Below, in pieces: positions 26,039-33,916 of a stretch of 64,000 nt of DNA. Position 1 is the stretch's first letter. The number at the start of each line of letters is the position of its first letter. A model generated the notes under the pieces. It was not told the DNA's origin, did not search any database, and saw nothing but the letters and a program-made list of their open reading frames with translations. The stretch is from Bradyrhizobium sp. LTSP885 (GTDB lineage: Bacteria; Pseudomonadota; Alphaproteobacteria; Rhizobiales; Xanthobacteraceae): NCBI RefSeq assembly GCF_000938305.1, contig NZ_JYMT01000042.1, forward strand, positions 310,001 to 374,000, written 5' to 3'. Position numbers and translations under genes: made by a program.

Positions 26039-26122
26039 CGTCATTGCGAGCGGAGCGAAGCAATCCATTCATCCGCACGAGAAGCATGGATTGCTTCGTC
26101 GCTTTCGCTCCTCGCAATGACG
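26039..26122. repeat. Imperfect palindromic repeat of Bradyrhizobium type
   Basis: An 84-base imperfect palindrome bounded by CGTCATTGCGAG and CTCGCAATGACG, with GAAGCAATCCAT and ATGGATTGCTTC closer to the centre. The right arm carries about seven extra bases. It sits between the convergent ends of aapP and cysK. Elements with these ends are, from memory, dispersed in many copies in Bradyrhizobium genomes as intergenic palindromes. It may also end both transcripts. Confidence 0.75.
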
Positions 26123-26142
26123 CCGGAATCAGCGGTCGCCCG

Positions 26143-27177
26143 TCACACAAACGGCAGCTCGATCTTGCTGCGCTTCTCGAGCCATGTCGGCACCGGCAGG
26201 TTCTTCGAGCGCATGAAATCCGGATTGAACAGCTTTGACTGGTAACGGCCGCCGGAGTCGCAGAGGATCGTGACGATGGTCTTGCCGGGACCGAGCTTCC
26301 TGGCGAGGCGAATGGCGCCTGCGACGTTGATGCCGGTCGAGCCGCCAAGGCACAGTCCCTCGTGCTCGAGCATTTCGTAGATCACCAGCACCGCTTCCTC
26401 GTCGGGGATCAGGAACGCGTCGTCGACCTTCGCGGTTTCGATGATCGGGGTGATGCGTCCAAGCCCGATGCCCTCGGTGATCGAGCTGCCCGGCGTCACC
26501 TTGGGCTCGCCATGCTTGAACAGCTCATACATCGCAGCACCGCGCGGATCGGCGCAGGCGGTCGTGATACCAGGATTCTTCTCCTTCAGATAACGGCTGA
26601 TGCCGGCAAGCGTGCCGCCGCTGCCGACGGAGCAGATGAAGCCGTCGAGCTTGCCGCCGGTCTGCTCCCAGATCTCGGGTCCGGTCGACTCGTAGTGCGC
26701 CTTGGCGTTGTCGAGGTTGTTCCACTGGTCCGCGAACAGGACGCCGTTCGGCTCGCTCTTGCGGAGCTGATCGGCAAGCCGCTTGCCGAGGTGCGCGTAA
26801 TTGTTCGGATTGGAGAAGGGCAGTGCCGGGGCCTCGACGAGCTCGGCGCCGCACAGCCGCAGGAAGTCCTTCTTTTCCTGGCTCTGGGTCTCCGGAATGA
26901 CGATCAAGGTCCGGTAGCCGCGCGCGCTCGCGACGACCGCCAGCCCAATGCCGGTGTTTCCCGCAGTCGACTCGACCACGAGCCCACCCGGCTTGAGCTC
27001 ACCGCGCTTCTCGGCTTCCAGGATCATCCATTTGCCGGCGCGGTCCTTGACCGACTGGCCCGGATTCATGAACTCGGCCTTGCCGAGAATGGTGCAGCCG
27101 GTCAGTTCGGACGCGCGCTGCAGCTTGATCAGTGGCGTATTGCCGATCGCTTCGATGACGTCTTTGTTGAATGTCAT
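26143..27177 (-). CDS. cysK: Cysteine synthase A (O-acetylserine sulfhydrylase)
   Basis: A 344-residue PLP enzyme of the beta-substituting family, making cysteine from O-acetylserine and sulfide. The PLP lysine lies in GQSVKDRAGKW, the phosphate loop is VCSVGSGGT-like (ICSVGSGGTLAGISRYL), and the substrate Asn/Thr loop is ESTAGNTGIGLA. Start at 27177 (MTFNKDVIEAIGNTPLIKL) matches the normal family N-terminus; the frame continues to 27237 without support. It is about 20 residues longer than E. coli CysK because of the C-terminal tail (SKNLPVPTWLEKRSKIELPF). Physiological role by homology only. Confidence 0.87.
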   Translation of the reverse strand: MTFNKDVIEAIGNTPLIKLQRASELTGCTILGKAEFMNPGQSVKDRAGKWMILEAEKRGELKPGGLVVESTAGNTGIGLAVVASARGYRTLIVIPETQSQEKKDFLRLCGAELVEAPALPFSNPNNYAHLGKRLADQLRKSEPNGVLFADQWNNLDNAKAHYESTGPEIWEQTGGKLDGFICSVGSGGTLAGISRYLKEKNPGITTACADPRGAAMYELFKHGEPKVTPGSSITEGIGLGRITPIIETAKVDDAFLIPDEEAVLVIYEMLEHEGLCLGGSTGINVAGAIRLARKLGPGKTIVTILCDSGGRYQSKLFNPDFMRSKNLPVPTWLEKRSKIELPFV

Positions 27178-27420
27178 GTCAGGGGGTATTCTCTTGCCGG
27201 TCAGTGTTTTGCTTCTGCCGGAAACTAGTGTGCCCATCGCAAAAGGGGAAGGCTTTTGCAGTGCGGCGAAATTGGGGGAAAAACTTGCGTTAACCAGTCG
27301 GCGGCGCAGGCCGAGGCAGCGTATGGAAAGATTGTTTTGAGCGAGCGCTGCGATCTGGGCGAATCTTGCTGCAAATCGCCGTTCCGCATCAACTCGGCGA
27401 TCACTGCCGACGCGTTCAAT

Positions 27421-28659
27421 TCAAGACGATCGTTCGACCTTGTACAGCCTCACATTGAGGGCGCCGATCTCAAAACCGAGCCTGCAATACGCGAGGTAGT
27501 ATTCCCACATCCGCTTGAAGCGGAGATCGAAGCCCAGCGTCTCGATCGACGGCCAGGCGTCCATGAACCGATCGTGCCATTCCGCAAGGGTGCGCGCGTA
27601 GCTGTCGGCGAAGAACTCCGACGAGACAAGCCGCAGTCCGGAGTTCTTCACCTGTTGTTCAACGATGTCGGCGGTCGGCAGCATTCCGCCAGGGAAAATG
27701 TAGCGCTGGATGAATTCCGGCCGCCTGCGATAGCTTTCGAAGCGGCTTTCGTCGATCGTGATGACCTGGACCACCGCGACGCCGCCAATAGTGAGCCGTT
27801 GCCGCAGATTGTCGAAGAACAGCGGCCAGTAGGCTTCGCCGACCGCTTCCAGCATCTCGATCGAGACAACACGATCATAGCTGCCCCTGGTGTCGCGATA
27901 GTCCTCGATCCGCAGGTCGGACCTGTCGGCGAGACCGCGCTGTGCCAGTTGCTCGCGCGCGTAGCCAAGCTGTTCGGTCGACAGGGTCAGGCCGGTGACA
28001 TGGCAGTCGGCTCGCGCGATGATCTGCTGCGCCAGCGCACCCCAGCCGCAACCGATCTCCAGCACGCTCTCGCCACCGCTGAGATCGAGCAACTCGGTCA
28101 CGCGATCCAGCTTGTTCTGTTGCGCCTGCTCGAGTGTTTCGTGAGGCGAAGCGTAGATGGCCGACGAATAGGTCATGCTCGGATCGAGCCAAAGGCGGTA
28201 GAAGTCGTTGCCGAGATCGTAATGGGCGCGAATATTGCGCCGGCTGCCGCGCCTGGTGTTGCGGTTGAACAGGGCGTGACGGAGCCAAATGAGGGGCTGC
28301 GGCGGCCTCAGCCGCTCGAACGAGGCGGCTTCCGTCGATCGTGGTGCAGCCGCGCTCAGGAAGGTATGGAGGTTTGGCGTGGACCATTCGCCGGCGAGAA
28401 ATCCCTCGGCAAAACCGAGATCGCCGCTGACCAGCAGCCGCAGCAGGCATTTCCAGCTGTGAATCTTGATATGCGCCTGGTCTCCACCGCGCATGCCCGA
28501 GATCACGATACCGCGCCCGCCGGGCACCTGGATTAGAATTTCGCCGCAGTCGAGCCTGCGCAACATCCGCCGCAACAGCGCGCCGATCGTCGCGCGCAGC
28601 ACGGTGGGCCATCGAACAGGGAGCAAGCCCGGGACGGTTTGCTGATGGTCAGAGTGCAT
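27421..28659 (-). CDS. Cyclopropane-fatty-acyl-phospholipid synthase family methyltransferase
   Basis: A 412-residue SAM-dependent enzyme of the CFA synthase family that modifies unsaturated acyl chains in membrane phospholipids. The SAM site is VLEIGCGWGALAQQI; other family blocks are AHYDLGNDFYRLWLDPSMTY, RIEDYRDTRGSYDRVVSIEM and PGGMLPTADIV. Its start overlaps the DUF1365 gene by 11 bases in a three-gene minus-strand operon that diverges from rpoE-chrR. This gene set is known from singlet-oxygen stress regulons. Homologues in such regulons can act as methylases in furan fatty acid synthesis instead of forming cyclopropanes, so the product formed here is open. Confidence 0.88.
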   Translation of the reverse strand: MHSDHQQTVPGLLPVRWPTVLRATIGALLRRMLRRLDCGEILIQVPGGRGIVISGMRGGDQAHIKIHSWKCLLRLLVSGDLGFAEGFLAGEWSTPNLHTFLSAAAPRSTEAASFERLRPPQPLIWLRHALFNRNTRRGSRRNIRAHYDLGNDFYRLWLDPSMTYSSAIYASPHETLEQAQQNKLDRVTELLDLSGGESVLEIGCGWGALAQQIIARADCHVTGLTLSTEQLGYAREQLAQRGLADRSDLRIEDYRDTRGSYDRVVSIEMLEAVGEAYWPLFFDNLRQRLTIGGVAVVQVITIDESRFESYRRRPEFIQRYIFPGGMLPTADIVEQQVKNSGLRLVSSEFFADSYARTLAEWHDRFMDAWPSIETLGFDLRFKRMWEYYLAYCRLGFEIGALNVRLYKVERSS

Positions 28660-29452
28660 GCGAATCGATCCGTTGCTTGGGCGATATGGCGGCGAGCGTG
28701 ATGGTGTCAGTCGATGCTTGCGGGCGGTCGCGCAGCCCCATGCCCTTCAGCCAAAGCCGCAACGCTTCCCAATGAATCGCGAGCATGACCTTGGCTGTAA
28801 CCAGGGGGATCGTCAGGAAATTGCGCAGCAGCGCTCCATCGCTGATTGTCTCGCGCGATGCCGTAAGGCAGGCGCTGAGCATCGCTTGGCCGCGTTCGCT
28901 TGCGCCGATGCCGAGGGCAAAGTGCTGACCTGGCTCGTTCAGCCGGAAGCGATAGGCCATGCTCATGTCCATGAAGGGCGAGACGTAGAACGCCTTGCGG
29001 CAGTCGTGGCGGATATTCCCATCGCCAGCCTCGACCGGCGCGACGTAGGCATGGCGCTCACCGAACGTGTTGTGAACCTGATAGATGATCGCGGCGAGCT
29101 GCCCGCAACTCCGGTAGCAGAAATAGACGCTGAGCGGATTGAAGCTGTAGCCGAGCGTCCGCGGCATGCAGAACAGCCGGATCGCCCCGCCTTTGATGTC
29201 GATCCCGGCTCGCGCCAGATGGCTTTCGGCCTGGACGCGCAGCGACGTTGCGCTGCCGTCGCCGTGATCGGAATCATGCAGCGCGAACAGGTTGAAGTGG
29301 TTGTGGGAGAATAGCCGAAACCGTGATGCGAGCGCCGGGACCTCGTCGAGATCGAGCAGCATCCAGAAAGCGCGGTAGCGGAAGCGATGCACTTTGGGCC
29401 GCAGCCGTCGATGCATCACGCTGCCGCGATAGAGGCAGGAGTGCAGCGTCAT
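28649..29452 (-). CDS. DUF1365 domain-containing protein
   Basis: A 267-residue protein of the DUF1365 family. Conserved features are the N-terminal LYRGSVMHRRLRPKVHRFRY, CMPRTLGYSFNPLSVYFCY and KAFYVSPFMDMSMAYRF. No enzymatic activity is established for the family; it nearly always lies between an FAD-dependent oxidoreductase gene and a CFA-synthase-like gene, as here. The start overlaps the upstream stop by four bases (ATGA), and its own end overlaps the Cfa gene. It probably takes part in modifying membrane lipids under oxidative stress. Confidence 0.88.
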   Translation of the reverse strand: MTLHSCLYRGSVMHRRLRPKVHRFRYRAFWMLLDLDEVPALASRFRLFSHNHFNLFALHDSDHGDGSATSLRVQAESHLARAGIDIKGGAIRLFCMPRTLGYSFNPLSVYFCYRSCGQLAAIIYQVHNTFGERHAYVAPVEAGDGNIRHDCRKAFYVSPFMDMSMAYRFRLNEPGQHFALGIGASERGQAMLSACLTASRETISDGALLRNFLTIPLVTAKVMLAIHWEALRLWLKGMGLRDRPQASTDTITLAAISPKQRIDSHAL

Positions 29453-30783
29453 GATAGCAACTCCGGCTCGGGCGCGAAGGGAGCGGTTCTATCGAACACG
29501 ATGCGTCCGGACTCGTCAGGTACGGTCCAGGGCCTGCGCACGCCGCCGAGCTGTTCGGCGACCGCAAGGCCGGATTGCAGCCCGTCTTCGTGGAAGCCGG
29601 CGCCGAAATGCGCGCCGCAGAACCAGACATTGCCCTTGCCTTGCAGCGACCAGAGCCGGCGCTGTGCTGAAATCGCGGCGGCATCGAACACCGGATGCTC
29701 GTAGAGTTCGGTGTCGTGCAGCGTATCGGCATGCGGCGGGCGGGCAGGATTGAGCGTGACGAACAACGGCAGGCGCCCTTCAATGCCCTGCAGGCGATTC
29801 ATCCAATAGGTCACGCCGGCCGGTGCATCGGATTGCTCGCGCCAGCCGACATAATTCCAGCTCGACCACGCCGCGCGGCGCCGTGGCATGAAGCTCGGAT
29901 CCGAGTGCAGCACGGCGAGATTGCGGCTGTAGCGGAATGCGCCGAGCAGTTCGATCTCGTCGCGCGTTGGCGCGTCGATGACGGCGAGCGCCTGATTGGC
30001 ATGCGTCGCCAGCACGACGTGATCGTAGGAGCGGGTTTCCCCGCTGATGTCGGTGACCGCGACGCGGTTGGCGGTGCGTCGCACGCTGACCACGCCGCAT
30101 TCCAGCCTGATCCGGTCGGCGAACGATCGGATCAGCTGTTGCACATAGACCTGGCTGCCGCCGGTCACGGTTTCCCAAGGCGGCCGGCTCGTCAGTTGCA
30201 GCAGCCCGTGATTGTGATGGAAGCGAATGAAGGTCGCGGCCGGGAAGGCGAGGATCTCATCCGGCGGAGCCGACCAGATCGCGCTTGCCATCGGCAGCAA
30301 ATGGTCGTCGCGGAAGGCGGCGCCGTAACCGCCTTGCTTGAGATAGTCGCCGAGGCTGATTGTCTCGTTGCCCAGGAGCGTGGCATCGCGTGTGGCGTGA
30401 TCGTAGAACCTGACGAGGTCGCGCAGCATCGACCAAAAGCGCGGACGCAGGAGATTCTTGGGCTGCGCCAGCAGCCCCCGAAGGCCGGTCCCTGAATATT
30501 CAAGTTCGCCCTCATTGAGGGATACCGACAGCGACATTTCCGATGGCTGCGTGGGCACGCGCAGATGCTGAAACAGCGCGGTCAAGTTAGGATAGGTCTT
30601 GCGGTTGAACACGATGAAGCCGGTATCGACGGCGATTTTTTTGCCATTGATCGACGCCGTCACGGTGTTCGAGTGGCCGCCGATCCGATCGGACTTTTCA
30701 TAGACGGTCACGTCGTGCCGCTGGCTGAGCAGCCACGCGGCCGACAGGCCGGAAATGCCGGTCCCGATCACGGCTATGTTCAA
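29449..30783 (-). CDS. FAD-dependent oxidoreductase (amine-oxidase fold)
   Basis: A 444-residue flavoprotein. The dinucleotide-binding motif sits at the N-terminus, IAVIGTGISGLSAAWLL, followed by EKSDRIGGHSNTV and DTGFIVFNRKTYPN; the second FAD contact is WFCGAHFGAGFHEDGL near the C-terminus. The start is taken as TTG 30783 because AGGAG stands ten bases upstream and the GxGxxG motif then begins at residue 7; TTG 30801 is a longer alternative. First gene of the oxidoreductase-DUF1365-Cfa operon, driven by an ECF-type promoter at 30864-30891. Related proteins in the singlet-oxygen regulon are proposed to desaturate methylated acyl chains, a plausible role here. Confidence 0.87.
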   Translation of the reverse strand: MNIAVIGTGISGLSAAWLLSQRHDVTVYEKSDRIGGHSNTVTASINGKKIAVDTGFIVFNRKTYPNLTALFQHLRVPTQPSEMSLSVSLNEGELEYSGTGLRGLLAQPKNLLRPRFWSMLRDLVRFYDHATRDATLLGNETISLGDYLKQGGYGAAFRDDHLLPMASAIWSAPPDEILAFPAATFIRFHHNHGLLQLTSRPPWETVTGGSQVYVQQLIRSFADRIRLECGVVSVRRTANRVAVTDISGETRSYDHVVLATHANQALAVIDAPTRDEIELLGAFRYSRNLAVLHSDPSFMPRRRAAWSSWNYVGWREQSDAPAGVTYWMNRLQGIEGRLPLFVTLNPARPPHADTLHDTELYEHPVFDAAAISAQRRLWSLQGKGNVWFCGAHFGAGFHEDGLQSGLAVAEQLGGVRRPWTVPDESGRIVFDRTAPFAPEPELLS

Positions 30784-30863
30784 CTTGACGTCGCTCCTCA
30801 AGGTTCAACCCTCTGCGGCACAGCCAATGCACCGGCTGGTTCCGGGGACGGCTCTACGGAATG

Positions 30864-30891
30864 AAACGACAGATCGTGCGGGTTGGATCAC
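30864..30891 (-). promoter_or_regulatory. RpoE/ChrR-type promoter for the oxidoreductase operon
   Basis: On the minus strand TGATCC (30891-30886), 16 bases, then CGTTTC (30869-30864). The same TGATCC-N16-CGTTTC arrangement drives rpoE on the opposite strand, and TGATCC is the known -35 element of RpoE/ChrR-class sigma factors. It lies about 80 bases ahead of the TTG start. Confidence 0.7.
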
Positions 30892-30908
30892 CGGCTGTGA
30901 TCCAACCG
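30882..30908. repeat. Perfect palindrome joining two divergent -35 elements
   Basis: GGTTGGATCAC and GTGATCCAACC (30882-30892, 30898-30908) form an 11-base perfect inverted repeat with a five-base centre. Each arm contains one TGATCC -35 element, so the divergent promoters stand back to back with their -35 elements seven bases apart. Confidence 0.75.
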
Positions 30909-30926
30909 TGGCCGGGCGACGTTTCC
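30899..30926 (+). promoter_or_regulatory. RpoE/ChrR-type promoter for rpoE-chrR
   Basis: TGATCC at 30899-30904, a 16-base spacer and CGTTTC at 30921-30926, about 110 bases ahead of the sigma factor start. It mirrors the promoter on the other strand and implies autoregulation of rpoE. Confidence 0.7.
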
Positions 30927-31039
30927 GTAATATGCATGCGGTCGCACGACATTGTTTCGGGGTTATCGCTCTGGTCAGGCCGGGCGCGATCCGGTACTCA
31001 CGTCGCAGAGGTGTCGGCGACAGGGAGTGCCCGCGCGGC

Positions 31040-31627
31040 ATGCAGAGTGAAATTCCCGGCGATGCGACGTCGGATGCCGCCAGATGGGCCGGGCTGATCG
31101 AGGCCATTACGGTCCGGCGGGATCGCGAGGCGTTCGCGGCGCTGTTCCGGTATTTTGCTCCACGCATAAAGACCTTCATGCAACGCTCCGGGGCGAGCGA
31201 GCAGAGCGCCGACGAACTGGCGCAGGAAGCGCTACTCGTGGTCTGGTCGAAGGCCGCCCTGTTCGATCCCGCAAGCGTTGGCGCCGCAGCCTGGATATTC
31301 ACGATTGCGCGCAACCTGCGCATTGACGCCCTCCGTCGTCAGAAACGAACCCCGACACATGATACGTCCGAAGCCGAGCTCGAGTTTCGCCTCGACGAGG
31401 GGCCACAGCCCGACGCCGGTGTCCGTGCCTCGCAGATCGAGGGGCGGGTCCGGGATGCGCTGTCCGTGCTGCCGGACGAACAGTTGCGGGTGATCGAGCT
31501 GTCCTTCTTTCAGGAAAGGGCCCATGCGGAGATCGCGCGGACGCTGGATATCCCGCTCGGGACGGTCAAATCACGCTTGCGGCTGGCCATGGCCCGGCTG
31601 CGTGGCTTGCTGGATGACTTCTCATGA
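31040..31627 (+). CDS. rpoE: ECF sigma factor RpoE (ChrR-controlled type)
   Basis: A 195-residue extracytoplasmic-function sigma factor. Region 2 is seen in FAALFRYFAPRIKTFMQRSG, DELAQEALLVVWSKAALFD and AWIFTIARNLRIDALRRQKR; region 4 in LPDEQLRVIELSFFQERAHA and the helix-turn-helix TLDIPLGTVKSRLRLAMARL. The next gene, overlapping by four bases (ATGA), encodes a ChrR-type zinc anti-sigma factor, which places this in the singlet-oxygen response class. Start at ATG 31040 (MQSEIPGDATS); a weak upstream extension is open but unsupported. Its own promoter carries the predicted target motif. Confidence 0.9.
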   Translation: MQSEIPGDATSDAARWAGLIEAITVRRDREAFAALFRYFAPRIKTFMQRSGASEQSADELAQEALLVVWSKAALFDPASVGAAAWIFTIARNLRIDALRRQKRTPTHDTSEAELEFRLDEGPQPDAGVRASQIEGRVRDALSVLPDEQLRVIELSFFQERAHAEIARTLDIPLGTVKSRLRLAMARLRGLLDDFS

Positions 31628-32277
31628 CGGTCCATCATCACCCTCCGGACGAACTGTTGGCGGCGTTTGCGGCCGGCGTGCTCGACCTTGGCCAGCATAT
31701 TGCCGTTGCCACGCATCTGGTCGGCTGCGCGACGTGCCGCGCCGCCGTGCGCGCGATCGAGCATGTTGGCGGCGCGGTGCTGGCCGGACTGCCGCCGAGC
31801 GCGATGTCGGACGGGGCGCTTGAGGCGTTGGAGCGACGGTTGGACGAGCCTGTTCGCGTTGCCGACGCACCGGCGCGGCCACGGGCCCGCGGATTTACCG
31901 ATGTCCCAGGCCTGCCGTCCTTCCTGGACGGCTATCCCGGCAGCTCCTGGAAATGGATTGCGCCGAAGGTGCATTTGCGGCCGATCCGATTGGCTGAGCC
32001 GAGCGCAACGCGGGTCTTTCTTCTGAAGTCCAGCCCGGGAACGAAGATGATCGACCATACCCACACCGGCTTTGAGATGACCTGCGTGCTGTCGGGCAGC
32101 TTCGTTCATGCCGGGGGCCATTTCGGGCCCGGCGATTTCGATTTCGGCGACGGATCTGTCGATCACGACGTGACGATCGATTCGGCGGAGGATTGCATCT
32201 GCCTGGTCGCGATGCAGGGAGACCTGAAGCTGAACGGACTGATCGGCCGCCTGCTGCAGCCCCTGATCCGGATGTAG
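31624..32277 (+). CDS. chrR: ChrR-family zinc anti-sigma factor
   Basis: A 217-residue cytoplasmic anti-sigma factor that holds RpoE inactive until singlet oxygen or related stress. The N-terminal anti-sigma domain has zinc ligands His6, His31, Cys35 and Cys38 (THLVGCATC), the same positions as recalled for Rhodobacter sphaeroides ChrR. The C-terminal cupin domain has a second metal site in DHTHTGFEMT (His145, His147, Glu151) plus a later His in VDHDVTI. Both domains are complete. It is translationally coupled to rpoE and followed by the DUF1295 gene. Confidence 0.92.
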   Translation: MTVHHHPPDELLAAFAAGVLDLGQHIAVATHLVGCATCRAAVRAIEHVGGAVLAGLPPSAMSDGALEALERRLDEPVRVADAPARPRARGFTDVPGLPSFLDGYPGSSWKWIAPKVHLRPIRLAEPSATRVFLLKSSPGTKMIDHTHTGFEMTCVLSGSFVHAGGHFGPGDFDFGDGSVDHDVTIDSAEDCICLVAMQGDLKLNGLIGRLLQPLIRM

Positions 32278-32297
32278 CCGGTGGCGGGAGACGCCTC

Positions 32298-33113
32298 ATG
32301 AGCCTGCTCCAAGCGGTGTCCCACCTCGCCATCATGGCGTTCGCGCTGTCTGCAGTCATGACGACCGCTTGGCTGATCCAGCGGCGTAGCGGGCACACCG
32401 GATGGATCGATGTTTGCTGGACATTCGGGACCGGCGCGGTCGCTGGCGTTGCCAGCCTTGTCCCGTTCCCCCAGGGTGGCGGCCCGACTGCGCGGCAGAT
32501 CATGGTCGCACTGCTGGTCGCGATCTGGTCACTCCGGCTTGGCGGTCATCTCCTGTCGCGGACCTCGAGGGTCGGCGATGATCCGCGCTACCGCGACCTG
32601 ATCGATCAATGGGGTGCCACGGCCGACATGCGGATGTTCCTGCAGGTGCAGGCTCAGGCCGCCGTTGCACTCATCCTCGCGGTCTCGGTCGCGCTCGCTG
32701 CGCACAATCCGCGACCGCAACTAGGCCTCAGCGATGGCCTCGGCGCAGCGCTGCTGCTGGCCGGCCTGGTCGGCGAGGCCTTGTCGGATTGGCAACTCCG
32801 CAAATTCCGGTCGGACCCGGCCAATCGCGGCCGGATCTGCGAGATCGGTCTGTGGAGGTGGTCGCGCCATCCGAACTATTTTTTCGAATGGCTGTGCTGG
32901 CTGGCCTATCCGGTGATCGCGATCGACGGTGCCTATGCAGCGGGCTGGATTACGCTGCTGGCGCCGGCCTGCATGTACTGGGCTCTGGTTTACGTTTCCG
33001 GCATACCACCGCTCGAGCAACACATGCTGCGCTCGCGCGGCCAGCAATTCCGCGACGTCCAGCTGCGGACGCGGCCGTTCTTGCCGCTCCCAAAACTGAC
33101 CTCAGGCGGTTAG
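32298..33113 (+). CDS. DUF1295 membrane protein, steroid 5-alpha-reductase-like
   Basis: A 271-residue membrane protein of the DUF1295 family, which shares the fold of steroid 5-alpha-reductases and isoprenylcysteine methyltransferases. Key features are TGWIDVCWTFG near the N-terminus, then RYRDLIDQWG, and the C-terminal active-site region LWRWSRHPNYFFEWLCW with GIPPLEQHMLRSRG. It starts at ATG 32298 after GGGAG (32286-32290), 20 bases past chrR. Members of this family are regular partners of rpoE-chrR and CFA-like genes; the substrate is presumably a lipid or isoprenoid but is unproven. Confidence 0.87.
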   Translation: MSLLQAVSHLAIMAFALSAVMTTAWLIQRRSGHTGWIDVCWTFGTGAVAGVASLVPFPQGGGPTARQIMVALLVAIWSLRLGGHLLSRTSRVGDDPRYRDLIDQWGATADMRMFLQVQAQAAVALILAVSVALAAHNPRPQLGLSDGLGAALLLAGLVGEALSDWQLRKFRSDPANRGRICEIGLWRWSRHPNYFFEWLCWLAYPVIAIDGAYAAGWITLLAPACMYWALVYVSGIPPLEQHMLRSRGQQFRDVQLRTRPFLPLPKLTSGG

Positions 33114-33503
33114 CTTGCCCGTGATCCAGCAGGCGGCCACTGCTGCGATCCCGCCGAGCAGGGTTCCCCAGGCGATATCGATCAGCGTCAGCTGGAGCGT
33201 CCAGTTGCGCAAGGTCGCCTGATTGGTCAGGTCGTAGGTCAGGTAGCTGAAGAGGCCGAACAGCGCGCCGTTGAGCGCTGCCTGGGTGAGGCTTTCGGAT
33301 TTCAACCCGGGAAGCACGGCGAAGATGACGAGCCCCGCGGGGTAGATCAGGTAGAAGGCCACAGCCGGTGGCAGGTTGACGTCAGCCAGCAGGATGTCGC
33401 CGAGCGTCGGACGGTATAATCGGCTCGCCATGGTCCCAAGCCAAGCCATATCGCAAAGCAGGAAGACCAGGAGCGTCGACAGGTAGGCGTAGGGATAGAT
33501 CAT
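33102..33503 (-). CDS. DUF2177 family membrane protein
   Basis: A 133-residue four-helix membrane protein of the DUF2177 family. Recognisable blocks are LLCDMAWLGTMASRLYRP, FYLIYPAGLVIFAVLPGL and GLFSYLTYDLTNQATL with LIDIAWGTLLGG. No function is established. It converges on DUF1295 with a 12-base overlap of coding ends, and a third RpoE-type promoter (33560-33587) stands 57 bases upstream, linking it to the same stress response. Confidence 0.88.
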   Translation of the reverse strand: MIYPYAYLSTLLVFLLCDMAWLGTMASRLYRPTLGDILLADVNLPPAVAFYLIYPAGLVIFAVLPGLKSESLTQAALNGALFGLFSYLTYDLTNQATLRNWTLQLTLIDIAWGTLLGGIAAVAACWITGKLTA

Positions 33504-33916
33504 GTCGGAGCCCGAAGGTTGAACGATGCCGTCGACCGCGGGACGGCGGCCTCCGACTGATAACGACCGGCCGCGGCATCTGGATCATGGCTTGGCTCCC
33601 TCACGCCTGCGGATTCGATGCAACAGCGCGGAGAAATCCCCATGAATTCCTTGTAAGAATTGCAACGCTGACACATCTGCCCGGACCGTACGGAAACGCT
33701 ATAAAAATAGAGGGAGGCGCGACGTTCGGGCGGCCTTAAATCGCCTGCGGCTGCGACCTTGAGGGGTCTTGAGAGGGCTGTCCGCCGCATCTTCCGATGG
33801 GGTAGTATAACGGCCCGGTTCCATTGGAAGCATCACCCCGTGAACGTCCCCCAGACCACCACCAAATGCGTCATGCGCGCGCCACGGGCGGAGTCTGTGT
33901 TGCTCGGAGACCGGGT
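33504..33916. other. Divergent regulatory region between DUF2177 and the RND operon
   Basis: About 410 bases without a supported gene. The left part holds the RpoE-type promoter of DUF2177. Further right TATAAA at 33700-33705 inside an AT-rich patch may be a -10 element for rightward transcription into the efflux operon, but no clean -35 is paired with it. A 96-codon open frame on the minus strand across this stretch looks non-coding. Confidence 0.4.
33560..33587 (-). promoter_or_regulatory. RpoE/ChrR-type promoter for DUF2177 gene
   Basis: On the minus strand TGATCC (33587-33582), 16 bases, then CGTTAT (33565-33560), differing from the two promoters near 30.9 kb only in the last two bases of the -10-like block. 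It ends 57 bases before the DUF2177 start. Confidence 0.65.

Noticed and set aside
26039..26122. Palindrome after aapP considered as an insertion sequence
   Set aside because: It is only 84 bases long, carries no transposase and no target duplication, so it is a passive palindromic repeat.
27225..27419. A 64-codon minus-strand frame between cysK and the Cfa gene
   Set aside because: No ribosome site, atypical composition and no domain; the ~240-base gap is better left as intergenic.
33500..33790. A 96-codon minus-strand frame upstream of DUF2177
   Set aside because: It contains the predicted RpoE-type promoter, has no ribosome site and no recognisable domain.
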